Of a stretch of 64,000 nt of DNA, positions 35,602 through 43,096 are shown piece by piece. Position 1 is the first letter of the stretch; every line of letters begins with the position of its first letter. The notes beneath the pieces were generated by a model that did not search any database, was not told the DNA's origin, and saw only the letters and a list, made by a program, of their open reading frames with translations. This DNA comes from Micrococcaceae bacterium Sec5.1 (lineage in GTDB: Bacteria > Actinomycetota > Actinomycetes > Actinomycetales > Micrococcaceae): positions 2,790,001-2,854,000 of the forward strand of contig CP143430.1 of NCBI GenBank assembly GCA_039636795.1, read 5' to 3'. Made by a program: the position numbers and the translations under genes.

Positions 35602-35803
35602 TTCCGGCAGAGTTGGACCTGCCGCCGCCGGCAAGTCCAAGGCAGGCTCGAAACGCTATTCTTCGCGCGGATTTTTGCCAACGACTATTGAGAACTCGCG
35701 CTATTTGTATATACAGTTCATATTACGAGAGTTTAGCCGCGCTGGCCGGACGGCCTTATGGAGCGCGACTCATGGCTCAATCACAGAAATAAGGAGATTC
35801 ACG

Positions 35804-36619
35804 ATGGCGTGGATAACGTTTGATGATTACAAGGACAAGTACCAGCACATCAAATTGGAGCGTGACGAGGATGGCATTCTGCTGGTCACGTTCCATACGG
35901 ATGGAAGCGACGTCGTCTGGGGTGTGGGAGTCCATGACAATGTTTCATCGCTCTGGGATGACATCAGCCGGGACCGGGGGAACCGCGTTGTCATCATCAC
36001 CGGAGCGGGCGACACCTTCATCGACAAGGAAGCCCCGATTGATAACAAGAACTGGGTAACCCCTGAGATCTGGCTCGGCCTTCATCACGACGCCAAGCGC
36101 CTTGTGCTCGGCCACCTCGACATCGAGGTTCCGATGATTGCCGCAGTAAACGGTCCGGCGAGGTATCACAATGAGCAGGCGCTGTTGTGCGACATTGTCA
36201 TCGCTTCCGAGGATGCCGTGTTCGCCGATCATGCACATTTCTCCCAGGGAAACATTCCCGGCGACGGCATGCAGATCATCTGGCCGCTGGTCATCGGCCT
36301 GAACCGGGGCCGGTACTTCCACCTCACCGGCCAGGAGATCACTGCGCAGCAGGCATACGAATGGGGTGCCGTGAACGAAGTGGTGCCCAAGGATCAGGTA
36401 GTCACCAGGGCATATGAACTTGCCCGGATGCTTGCCGCGAAGCCTACGCTGACGCTGCGCTCCACGCGGATGCTGATGGTGAACGAGCTCAAAAAGACCA
36501 TGAATGACGCGGTCAGCCACGGAATGATGACCGAAGGTCTTGTTGCCATGGGCGAAGGCTGGAATCCGACTCCGCTCACGGGACCGGAGCTGGCCGCGGG
36601 TGTAAAAACTCCGGCCTGA
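35804..36619 (+). CDS. 6-oxocamphor hydrolase-like beta-diketone hydrolase (crotonase fold)
   Basis: A 271-aa crotonase. It resembles Rhodococcus 6-oxocamphor hydrolase (as I recall that sequence) more than ordinary enoyl-CoA hydratases: LERDEDGILLVTFHT, HDNVSSLWDDISRDRGNRVVI, IPGDGMQIIWP, LNRGRYFHLTGQEI and YEWGAVNEVV. His44, His122, His145 and Asp154 fall where that enzyme's active-site His and Asp are reported, and the acidic pair of CoA hydratases is not evident. Predicted reaction: retro-Claisen cleavage of a cyclic beta-diketone. The start ATG 35804 follows AAGGAGA. A 202-bp gap separates it from the FAD monooxygenase; a bidirectional terminator follows. Confidence 0.85.
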   Translation: MAWITFDDYKDKYQHIKLERDEDGILLVTFHTDGSDVVWGVGVHDNVSSLWDDISRDRGNRVVIITGAGDTFIDKEAPIDNKNWVTPEIWLGLHHDAKRLVLGHLDIEVPMIAAVNGPARYHNEQALLCDIVIASEDAVFADHAHFSQGNIPGDGMQIIWPLVIGLNRGRYFHLTGQEITAQQAYEWGAVNEVVPKDQVVTRAYELARMLAAKPTLTLRSTRMLMVNELKKTMNDAVSHGMMTEGLVAMGEGWNPTPLTGPELAAGVKTPA

Positions 36620-36626
36620 CGCAAAT

Positions 36627-36665
36627 GAAAGCGCCGACGACTTGAGATGTCGTCGGCGCTTTCTG
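36627..36665. terminator. Bidirectional rho-independent terminator
   Basis: Stem AAAGCGCCGACGAC / GTCGTCGGCGCTTT with a 7-nt loop, flanked by A-run and T-run, between convergent genes ending at 36619 and 36691. Confidence 0.9.
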
Positions 36666-36690
36666 CTCGTGAATCAGTTGCAACAAACTG

Positions 36691-37566
36691 TCAGGAATAA
36701 CCGAAGTGGCGGGCCTTGCGGGCCCAGTCTGCCGCATCGATTGCTTCCATGATGGGTATGTAAGCGCCGCCTTCTGCTTCGCCCTCGAGCAACTCACCAC
36801 GCGCGAGGAGGGACAGATTCTCGCGAAAGCCCGCCACGGCACCGTTCACGGTGTTGATGACCAGCAGCATCTTTACACCCGCGTCTTCGAGTTCCTGGCG
36901 CTCTTCCAGGGTGGGATTCTTTACGGTCACCATGACGTACTTGCCTGGGACGACTTCCGAGAGCTTGGGCAAGTCGAGAAGGGGGTAGCCGCACGGATAG
37001 AGCATGTCTGCGCCGGCAGCAGAATAGGCAGCCATGCGTTCAGAGAGGTTGTCGAAGCCAAAGCGGCTGGCATCCGATCGGGCCACGATCACCATATCCG
37101 GGGACGTCCGCGCTTCCACGCAGGCACGGATGATGTCACTCATCTCCTCGACGGTGCGAAGTTTGAGTTGCGGCTTCCAGCGCTCCCCGCCGTCTCTGGG
37201 TGTCCAAAAGTGCTTCGTTGCAGGCACCATGTCTTCGACCAGCAGGGCTGCGACGCCGGCTTGCTCGGCAAGTTGGACGCCACGGAACGCTTGAAGGGGT
37301 GATCCTCCTGCATCATCAAAGTCGAGAATGAGTGGCAGGTCTGTGACTGCGGTGATGCGCCTCCCGGCCTCGATGAGTTCTCCCTGGGAGATAAAACCGT
37401 TATCCGGCACCCCGTAGTGGAAGTTGGAGTAAGTGCCCCCGGCGATAAGCACGACATCGAAGCCGGCTTGCTCAATCAACTTCGCTGAGAGTGCATCGTA
37501 GGCTCCCGGCGCGATGATCATTTTGGAATCCGCGAGCAGTTCCCGGAGTCTTTGCGCGGGTTTCAT
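36691..37566 (-). CDS. Isocitrate lyase/PEP mutase-superfamily protein (second)
   Basis: A 291-aa TIM-barrel protein: MIIAPGAYDALSAKLIEQAGFDVVLIAGG, LPLILDFDDAGGSP (in place of the usual DADTGYG), LLVEDMVPATKHF and MVIVARSDA. The KKCGH lyase motif is absent. The replacement of the metal-loop Asp-x-Asp-Thr-Gly by DFDDAGG sets it apart even from the 27693 product. Possible roles are oxo-acid lyase, decarboxylase or hydrolase. It is divergent from the 37738 enoyl-CoA hydratase gene, with a 31-bp inverted repeat between them. Confidence 0.88.
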   Translation of the reverse strand: MKPAQRLRELLADSKMIIAPGAYDALSAKLIEQAGFDVVLIAGGTYSNFHYGVPDNGFISQGELIEAGRRITAVTDLPLILDFDDAGGSPLQAFRGVQLAEQAGVAALLVEDMVPATKHFWTPRDGGERWKPQLKLRTVEEMSDIIRACVEARTSPDMVIVARSDASRFGFDNLSERMAAYSAAGADMLYPCGYPLLDLPKLSEVVPGKYVMVTVKNPTLEERQELEDAGVKMLLVINTVNGAVAGFRENLSLLARGELLEGEAEGGAYIPIMEAIDAADWARKARHFGYS

Positions 37567-37636
37567 GGTTATTTCCCTTCATTCCATCCGAAATTGTGGC
37601 TAGCACGAGAAAGAAGAAATCCTCGTGGAAAGTAGC

Positions 37637-37667
37637 AATGTTACTATCGTATCACGGTAGTAACATT
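37637..37667. promoter_or_regulatory. 31-bp inverted repeat between divergent genes
   Basis: Arms AATGTTACTA and TAGTAACATT are perfect 10-bp inverted repeats around an 11-bp, partly symmetrical centre (CGT-N3-ACG). It lies in the AT-rich 171-bp region between the minus-strand lyase-like gene and the plus-strand enoyl-CoA hydratase gene. The size and shape fit a TetR- or GntR-type dimer operator. It differs from the AraC-type elements. Confidence 0.7.
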
Positions 37668-37737
37668 CACCATTTGAAAATAACGAGATCAGCAGTCCGC
37701 AGCTCTCTTCCCATCATGACGACCCAAAGGATGAACG

Positions 37738-38565
37738 ATGCAACAAACCCAACCTCAAGCAGGAGCAAGCAACAAACAGAGTGAGCCAAGCGTTCACGTC
37801 AGCAACTCCGGGGGAGTTCGCATCATGACGATCACCCGTCCGCACAAGCGAAATGCCATTGACCGCCCCACAGCACTGGCGCTTGCAGCTGCGTTCGATG
37901 CGTTCGACGCCGATGATTCTGCAAGCGTCGCCATCCTCACCGGCGCTGGCGGATACTTCTCGGCAGGCGCTGACCTCGTATCGGTTGCAGCGGGAGACGT
38001 CCCGGTCCTTGAAGGACGTGGTTTCGCCGGCATCACCCGTCGGCCGCCCGTGAAACCCGTCATTGCCGCCGTCGAAGGCTACGCCTACGCAGGGGGATTT
38101 GAGCTTGCGCTCGCATGCGATTTGATCGTGGCCAGCTCAACGGCCTCGTTTGCCCTTCCTGAGGTAAAGCGGGGACTGATCGCCGCAGGCGGCGGGCTAC
38201 TCCGCCTACCGGACCGTATGCCGTATCACATCGCGATGGAGCTGGCGCTGCTGGGAGAGCCGATCACTGCGGCCCGCCTCGCCGAGCTCGGCCTCATCAA
38301 CAGGCTGACGGAGCCGGGCAAAGCACTCGACACAGCACTGGAACTCGCCGGGAAAATCCAGCTCAACGGACCCGTTGCAATGAAGACTGCCAAACGCATC
38401 ATCTCGGAGTCGCGGTATGCCGCAGCGGAGGCGCGCTTCGCTGCCCAGGAAGAAATCGTTGCTCCGTTGCGAAGCGGACCGGAAGCGCGTGAGGGTGCCC
38501 TGGCCTTTGTGGAACGGCGCGACCCCGCGTGGGCAGTCACTGCGCAGGGCAGCGATAGCCGCTGA
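37738..38565 (+). CDS. Enoyl-CoA hydratase/isomerase
   Basis: A 275-aa crotonase with the standard oxyanion-hole segments SAGADL (about 79-84) and the YAYAGGFELALACDLI helix (about 118-133), then LPEVKRGLIAAGGGL. Ala-Gly-Gly-Phe-Glu carries one of the expected acidic residues. Residues 1-22 are a polar, Gln-rich leader without family similarity. The start ATG 37738 has an AAAGGA site. It hydrates or isomerises an enoyl-CoA ester, supplying a step before the thiolase. Confidence 0.92.
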   Translation: MQQTQPQAGASNKQSEPSVHVSNSGGVRIMTITRPHKRNAIDRPTALALAAAFDAFDADDSASVAILTGAGGYFSAGADLVSVAAGDVPVLEGRGFAGITRRPPVKPVIAAVEGYAYAGGFELALACDLIVASSTASFALPEVKRGLIAAGGGLLRLPDRMPYHIAMELALLGEPITAARLAELGLINRLTEPGKALDTALELAGKIQLNGPVAMKTAKRIISESRYAAAEARFAAQEEIVAPLRSGPEAREGALAFVERRDPAWAVTAQGSDSR

Positions 38566-38582
38566 GTTAACAAACTGGAAGT

Positions 38583-38655
38583 CTGGCGTGGCTTCCTACG
38601 TCATTGGCGTCCTATGCCGTGTCGCTCAGGGTCCGCCCCCTCTTAGCGTTGTTTC
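38583..38655 (+). promoter_or_regulatory. Island promoter element, copy E
   Basis: CTGGCGTGG at 38583, CTTCCTACGT at 38592, TTGGCGTC at 38604, TATGCCGTGTCG, and TAGCGTTG at 38644, 52 nt after the TTCC block. It is the most diverged copy but has the exact spacing. It precedes the M24-family gene (38720). Confidence 0.75.
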
Positions 38656-38719
38656 AGAGCAAAGATCGGTTGAAATGCCGCAGCACTAACATCCATAAAC
38701 ACGAAAGGCCAAGGCAACG

Positions 38720-39976
38720 ATGCCCGAAAATCACCAGAAATTGCACTTCGGACCGGCACGTACAGAACTGCACGTAGGCGTTGATCTCGAGCGGATGCGT
38801 CGAGAACGCGCTGACCGTATGCGGGCCCTGATGCGCTCCAAGGGCATACCTGCGCTCCTGCTCACGGGCGCGGACAACGTGCGTTATCTGACAGGTTTTT
38901 GGTGGGGAGAATTCTCGCTCCAAGTGGGCTATGCATTGTTCTTCGCAGATGAGGAACCAATCGTGTTCGCGCCAGCGGGATCCCTCCAGCAAATGCCCGA
39001 CCAGGCTCCATGGATCACACAGTGGCGCCCAGCCATCTCTTGGCTCGGCGGTGTGGCGCCCACTTCTGCAATTGCCGAACTGTCGGCCGTTTTCGCAGCC
39101 CAGATCCGCGACGAACTTGCATCACGATCTCTCGAGGGCGAGCAGTTGGCCGTCAGCGAGATTGATGAGCCCGGTATGAATGCCCTGGCCGATGCAGGCA
39201 TCCAAACAATTCCCGGGCTCCCTCTCTTGCTCGAATGCTCAACGATCAAGACCGCTGATGAAATCTCCTGCATCTCGATGGCGGCGAGCTTGAGCACCGC
39301 AGGGTTTGAGGCGACCCGGGCCGCATTGCGGCCCGGAACCAAGCAGGCCCAGATCGCGTTGATGGCCCGTCGCGCCATTGAAGATGCCGGTGCGGAAGTG
39401 GGAGCCGCCCGTCTGCTCTCCGGACCACTGTCATTCCCCCGTGGGATCAGCGGTGGAGACCGCATCGTTGAGCATGGCGATCTCGCCTACCTCCTCACCT
39501 GCGGAACTTCCTACATGGGGTACACCGCGTGTCTCTACCGCCAATACGTCGTGGGCCGCGCCCCGACGTCAGCCGAGCGCTCGTCCTACGCAAAGCTGAC
39601 GGACCGTTTGGATCTGGCGATGTCGCTCATGAAACCCGGCGCAAGCACAGCTGACGTGGCCTCCGTACTTGCCCCCGCGGAAGATCTTGGCTTTCCGTCC
39701 GAGGCAGAGTGTTTCAGCATCGAACTGGGGCACGGGATCGGCCTGGTCAACGCAGGGTCCCGGGCAATCCACTACAACCCGCCCACCATTACGCGCTCGT
39801 GGTCGCTTGACCATCCTGAGGAGATCCAAGAAGGCATGGTCATTGCCATCGAAGGTATCGAAGGGCAGCACCGTGTCGGAGGCGTACGTCTTGAGAACCT
39901 CGTTGTCGTCACGGCAAATGGCGCGGAACTTCTTGACCACTACCCGCGCCTGGACATGGTCCAAACAGCTGGGTGA
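38720..39976 (+). CDS. M24 (creatinase/Xaa-Pro aminopeptidase-like) protein with missing metal ligands
   Basis: A 418-aa pita-bread-fold protein with an N-terminal creatinase-type domain (LLLTGADNVRYLTGFWWGEFS) and C-terminal catalytic domain. Of the five metal ligands of aminopeptidases, His338 (ELGHGIGL), Glu378 (EGMVIAIEG) and Glu392 (RLENLVV) are kept. The two Asp positions are Thr260 (LLTCG) and Cys271 (TACLYR). A dinuclear metallopeptidase activity is therefore unlikely; like creatinase, it may hydrolyse a small C-N or similar bond without metal. Driven by promoter copy E and overlapped by the next gene. Confidence 0.88.
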   Translation: MPENHQKLHFGPARTELHVGVDLERMRRERADRMRALMRSKGIPALLLTGADNVRYLTGFWWGEFSLQVGYALFFADEEPIVFAPAGSLQQMPDQAPWITQWRPAISWLGGVAPTSAIAELSAVFAAQIRDELASRSLEGEQLAVSEIDEPGMNALADAGIQTIPGLPLLLECSTIKTADEISCISMAASLSTAGFEATRAALRPGTKQAQIALMARRAIEDAGAEVGAARLLSGPLSFPRGISGGDRIVEHGDLAYLLTCGTSYMGYTACLYRQYVVGRAPTSAERSSYAKLTDRLDLAMSLMKPGASTADVASVLAPAEDLGFPSEAECFSIELGHGIGLVNAGSRAIHYNPPTITRSWSLDHPEEIQEGMVIAIEGIEGQHRVGGVRLENLVVVTANGAELLDHYPRLDMVQTAG

Positions 39977-41589
39977 CCATCCCAGGCCAGACCGACTGCG
40001 ATTGCGAAACACCGAAGGCTGACATGACCCTGATAGTTGAAAAGCACGTCCCTGTCGCAATGCGCGACGGCGTTACCCTCTCTGGAGATGTGTACCGGCC
40101 AAGTGCTGGGGAACCGCGGTCCACAGTTCTGATACGAACGCCCTACTGCAAGGATGACCCCGCGCACGCCAACACGTGGATTAACGTCCTGCGTGCCGTG
40201 GAAAGCGGGTGGGCGGTGGTGGTTCAGGACGTACGGGGCCGGTTTCGAAGCGAGGGCGACTTCGTTCCTTTTGTGAATGAAGCCGATGATGGTGTGGACA
40301 CTATCCAGTGGGTGCGCGGGCAACCGTGGTCCGACGGCAAAGTGGGCATGGTAGGCGGGTCATACGTAGGTATCAGCCAGTGGTTGGCGGCGGCGAAGAA
40401 TCCTGAAGGCCTCATTGGCATTGTTCCCGCTGTGACCGCCGACGACGTCCATTCCGGTTGGCTTTACGAGGACGACAACGTCGTGTTGGGATTCCTTGCA
40501 CACTGGGTGTCGATTCTCCTCGCAAGCGCCGGTATGGATGAAAATAGCCGTCCGCGGATCGCAGGCCTGGAGCGGAACGTCGCAGAGGGGAAAATCCGTA
40601 CTTTTCACCAACTCATCGAGGAGGCGGGGGAATTCGCGCCGTACCTGCGCGACTGGCGGGACCGTAGCCGTTCGCTGGTGGATCCGGAGCTGGCTGGGCA
40701 CGTTGAGGTGCCGGCATTTGTCATCGGAGGCTGGTTCGACATTTTCCTTCCAGGAACGGTTGCCAGTTTTGTCCGACGAGAGGCCATGGGTGCGCGGAGT
40801 CGCCATGATCGCCTCTTGATAGGGCCCTGGGCGCACGGTCTCATGGGCGGATGGTTCCCGGCGCGCTTCTTTGGTCCTGCATCATCGTTTGACAGCCTGG
40901 ACCCGACCTCCCTTCAACTCGGTTGGTTGGAGGAAATACGCGACGGCCGCAACCACGCTGACCACCCTGTGAGTGTTTTCTCCATGGGAGCTGATGAATG
41001 GCGATGCTTCTCAAGCTGGCCACCGGATGACGCCCGCCGAATGCAGCTTCAATTACGCTCCAGCACGCCGGACCGTGCTAAAACGAGTGCGGATACCTAC
41101 GGCGTGCTGTCACTGGAGCCACCCGTACCGACAATCGGCGGGCGAACATTCTTCCCGGGCTACAAGGTGGGCGCGAATTCAGGTCCGCGAATGGTGGACG
41201 CATTGAGTGCGCGCCACGACGTGCAGACCTTCGTTTCAGATCCACTGTTCGAAGACGTCGAGATCCTGGGGACGGTCACCTGCAGGCTCAAGGTGGCGGC
41301 CACTGGTCCCACGCCTGTGGTCATCAAGCTGGCAACACTGGATGACAACGGCTCCTCGGAGCTGCTCTGCGAGGGGTCCTCATACAGCAGTGGGGACGGT
41401 GGAAGCGGGAAGCCAATCACCGTGAATCTTGGATCCACCGCGATCCGGCTTTCGAAAGGAACCCGCTTGTGCGTTTACCTTGCCAGCTCAGATTTTCCAC
41501 GGTTGGAGGACGGCCCCCGGACATCCCTGGAAGTTTTTCACGGGGAAGGGGGGCCGGTACTGGAACTTGACGTACTACGGCTGGGTTGA
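39973..41589 (+). CDS. CocE/NonD-family hydrolase
   Basis: A 538-aa alpha/beta hydrolase of the X-Pro dipeptidyl-peptidase (S15) class with a C-terminal jelly-roll domain (from about 350). The nucleophile is Ser130 in GGSYVG; the other triad candidates are an Asp in GGWFDIFLPG and the His of GPWAHG. RDGVTLSGDVYRP and QDVRGRFRSEG are typical. It hydrolyses esters, amides or acyl groups. GTG 39973 overlaps the M24 stop (GTGA); ATG 40024, after GAAGG, is an equally plausible start. It ends in a 15-bp convergent overlap with the IclR gene. Confidence 0.92.
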   Translation: MTIPGQTDCDCETPKADMTLIVEKHVPVAMRDGVTLSGDVYRPSAGEPRSTVLIRTPYCKDDPAHANTWINVLRAVESGWAVVVQDVRGRFRSEGDFVPFVNEADDGVDTIQWVRGQPWSDGKVGMVGGSYVGISQWLAAAKNPEGLIGIVPAVTADDVHSGWLYEDDNVVLGFLAHWVSILLASAGMDENSRPRIAGLERNVAEGKIRTFHQLIEEAGEFAPYLRDWRDRSRSLVDPELAGHVEVPAFVIGGWFDIFLPGTVASFVRREAMGARSRHDRLLIGPWAHGLMGGWFPARFFGPASSFDSLDPTSLQLGWLEEIRDGRNHADHPVSVFSMGADEWRCFSSWPPDDARRMQLQLRSSTPDRAKTSADTYGVLSLEPPVPTIGGRTFFPGYKVGANSGPRMVDALSARHDVQTFVSDPLFEDVEILGTVTCRLKVAATGPTPVVIKLATLDDNGSSELLCEGSSYSSGDGGSGKPITVNLGSTAIRLSKGTRLCVYLASSDFPRLEDGPRTSLEVFHGEGGPVLELDVLRLG

Positions 41590-42396
41590 GTCTCCTTCTT
41601 CTTCGTCGAGGCGACGGGCTTCCATCAGAGCATCGAGGCACACCTGGAAGTGCTCCTCGTTGGTAAATCGATGAAGCGGGACCGTAATCGTCAGAGCAGT
41701 GCGGGGGCGTTGCGAGCCTTCGAAGAGAGGAACTGCCATGCCGCAGACGCCCAGGACGTATTCCTGGTGGTCCAGTGCGTAACCACGCGATCTGGTCACC
41801 TCAAGATCGGCCAAGAATTCAGGAAGGGTAGTGATCGTATGCTCGGTTCGCCGCGTGAGTTCACCGTCTACGAACCGGATCCGTTCCAGTTGTGATTCGG
41901 GACCGAAGGCGAGGAGGGCCTTGCCTGAGGCGCGAGCATGAATGTCGCCGGAAACGCCAACCCTAAGATCCGCTACCCGAACCGCGTGGCTGCCCTCCTC
42001 AACGGCGACCACAGTGACAGTGCCGCCTTGCCACGCGGAAAGGTAGGCGCTTTCGCCGGTAGCATCAACCACCATCTTCAAGAGACGCAGCGCCAGGGGC
42101 GAGGGACGCCAGTCGTCTTCCACGCGCGAACTAAGATCCAGGATTTTCCCGGCGGCGAGTTTGTAGGTGCGCTCGTTACGTTCCAGATAACCGGCATGTA
42201 CAAGCGTCGCCAGTAAATGGGAGGTCGTCGCAATGTGCAGGTTTACCGCGCTCGCGATGGACTGGGCCCGCATGGGCTCCTTCGACGCCGCAACGACATC
42301 AACGATGTTCAGGGCCCGGGCAACCGACTGCACCAGGTCTTTCGGAGCTTCGCTGTCGGGAGACGGTTTGTCGATTGTCTTAGTTGTACTTGCCAT
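41575..42396 (-). CDS. IclR-family transcriptional regulator
   Basis: A 273-aa regulator with an N-terminal winged helix (about 22-80, ALNIVDVVAASKEPMRAQSIASAVNLHIATTSHLLATLVHAGYLER) and a C-terminal effector-binding domain (about 95-260, with HARASGKALLAFGPES and RSRGYALDHQEYVLGVCGMAVPLF). IclR proteins commonly control aromatic and short-chain acid catabolism. It diverges from the VOC/acyl-CoA synthetase/MaoC operon, which it probably regulates from the 118-bp shared region. Confidence 0.94.
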   Translation of the reverse strand: MASTTKTIDKPSPDSEAPKDLVQSVARALNIVDVVAASKEPMRAQSIASAVNLHIATTSHLLATLVHAGYLERNERTYKLAAGKILDLSSRVEDDWRPSPLALRLLKMVVDATGESAYLSAWQGGTVTVVAVEEGSHAVRVADLRVGVSGDIHARASGKALLAFGPESQLERIRFVDGELTRRTEHTITTLPEFLADLEVTRSRGYALDHQEYVLGVCGMAVPLFEGSQRPRTALTITVPLHRFTNEEHFQVCLDALMEARRLDEEEGDSTQP

Positions 42397-42477
42397 GCGG
42401 AAATCATACGCACATGGCGAAAGGAGAGCTACAACGCCATGAGAAAGAGTCGGTACCCGGGGACAGCATTTTATCCG

Positions 42478-42514
42478 TTGACAGCAACTAGAAAGCTAGC
42501 GTAGTTATTACATT
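42478..42514 (+). promoter_or_regulatory. Sigma-70-type promoter giving a leaderless transcript
   Basis: TTGACA at 42478-42483, an 18-bp spacer and TAGTTA at 42502-42507. The expected transcription start falls at or next to the A of ATG 42515, and no ribosome-binding site precedes that ATG. Confidence 0.65.
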
Positions 42515-43096
42515 ATGAATGCAACTATCACATCAAGAGAGTTTGAGCGGGATGGCGACGCTGCCAGGCCCGTGGCGGGAGCGGAATCTGTTCAGTTCGC
42601 AGCTTCTGTTCCGATAGGAAAAGTGGGGCAGGTAGGGATCCTCGTGCCGGACCTGGACGAGGCCATCGACTTGTACGGCCGAGCCTTCGGCATCGACGAG
42701 TGGACTTGTTACAGCTATGACCAGGAGTTCATGCCCTGGTCACGCTTTGGCGCCGAGGAAGGCGCTTTTGCCATGAAGCTCGCCATGGGCGGGTCCAATC
42801 CCCAGATCGAGCTCATCCAGCCATTGGCCGGTCCAAGTATCTATCACGAGTTCACCGAACAGGGGCGCACCGGCCTGCACCACTTGGGCGTCTTCGTGGA
42901 CAGCCTTGATGACGCGATCACGCTCATGGAAGGGTCCGGATATCGGGTTACGCAAACCGCGCGTGGCTATGGCCAGGGCGGCGACGGCGGATTTGCCTAC
43001 TTCGATACCGAACGTGATCTCGGCGTCGTGGTCGAGGCAATAGAAGTCCCCGCCCGCCGCAGGCCGGGGACCATCCGACGTACTGGAGGAATGTAA
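42515..43096 (+). CDS. VOC-family (glyoxalase/bleomycin-resistance fold) protein
   Basis: A 193-aa vicinal-oxygen-chelate protein. Two beta-alpha-beta modules: VGQVGILVPDLDEAIDLYGRAFGIDEW (about 37-63) and GLHHLGVFVDSLDDAITLMEGSGY (about 123-146), with His in HHLG and Glu near VVVEAIE as potential metal ligands. The position of the first ligand is Gln or Val rather than His. The start ATG 42515 lacks a ribosome site and appears leaderless. It may be a methylmalonyl-CoA-epimerase-like isomerase or a lyase. It is directly followed by the acyl-CoA synthetase. Confidence 0.88.
   Translation: MNATITSREFERDGDAARPVAGAESVQFAASVPIGKVGQVGILVPDLDEAIDLYGRAFGIDEWTCYSYDQEFMPWSRFGAEEGAFAMKLAMGGSNPQIELIQPLAGPSIYHEFTEQGRTGLHHLGVFVDSLDDAITLMEGSGYRVTQTARGYGQGGDGGFAYFDTERDLGVVVEAIEVPARRRPGTIRRTGGM

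Noticed and set aside
35599..35792. 64-codon ORF starting with ATGA overlap at the FAD monooxygenase stop
   Set aside because: The overlap looks like coupling, but there is no ribosome site, the second half is AT-rich promoter-like DNA and the peptide resembles nothing known; left out for lack of support.
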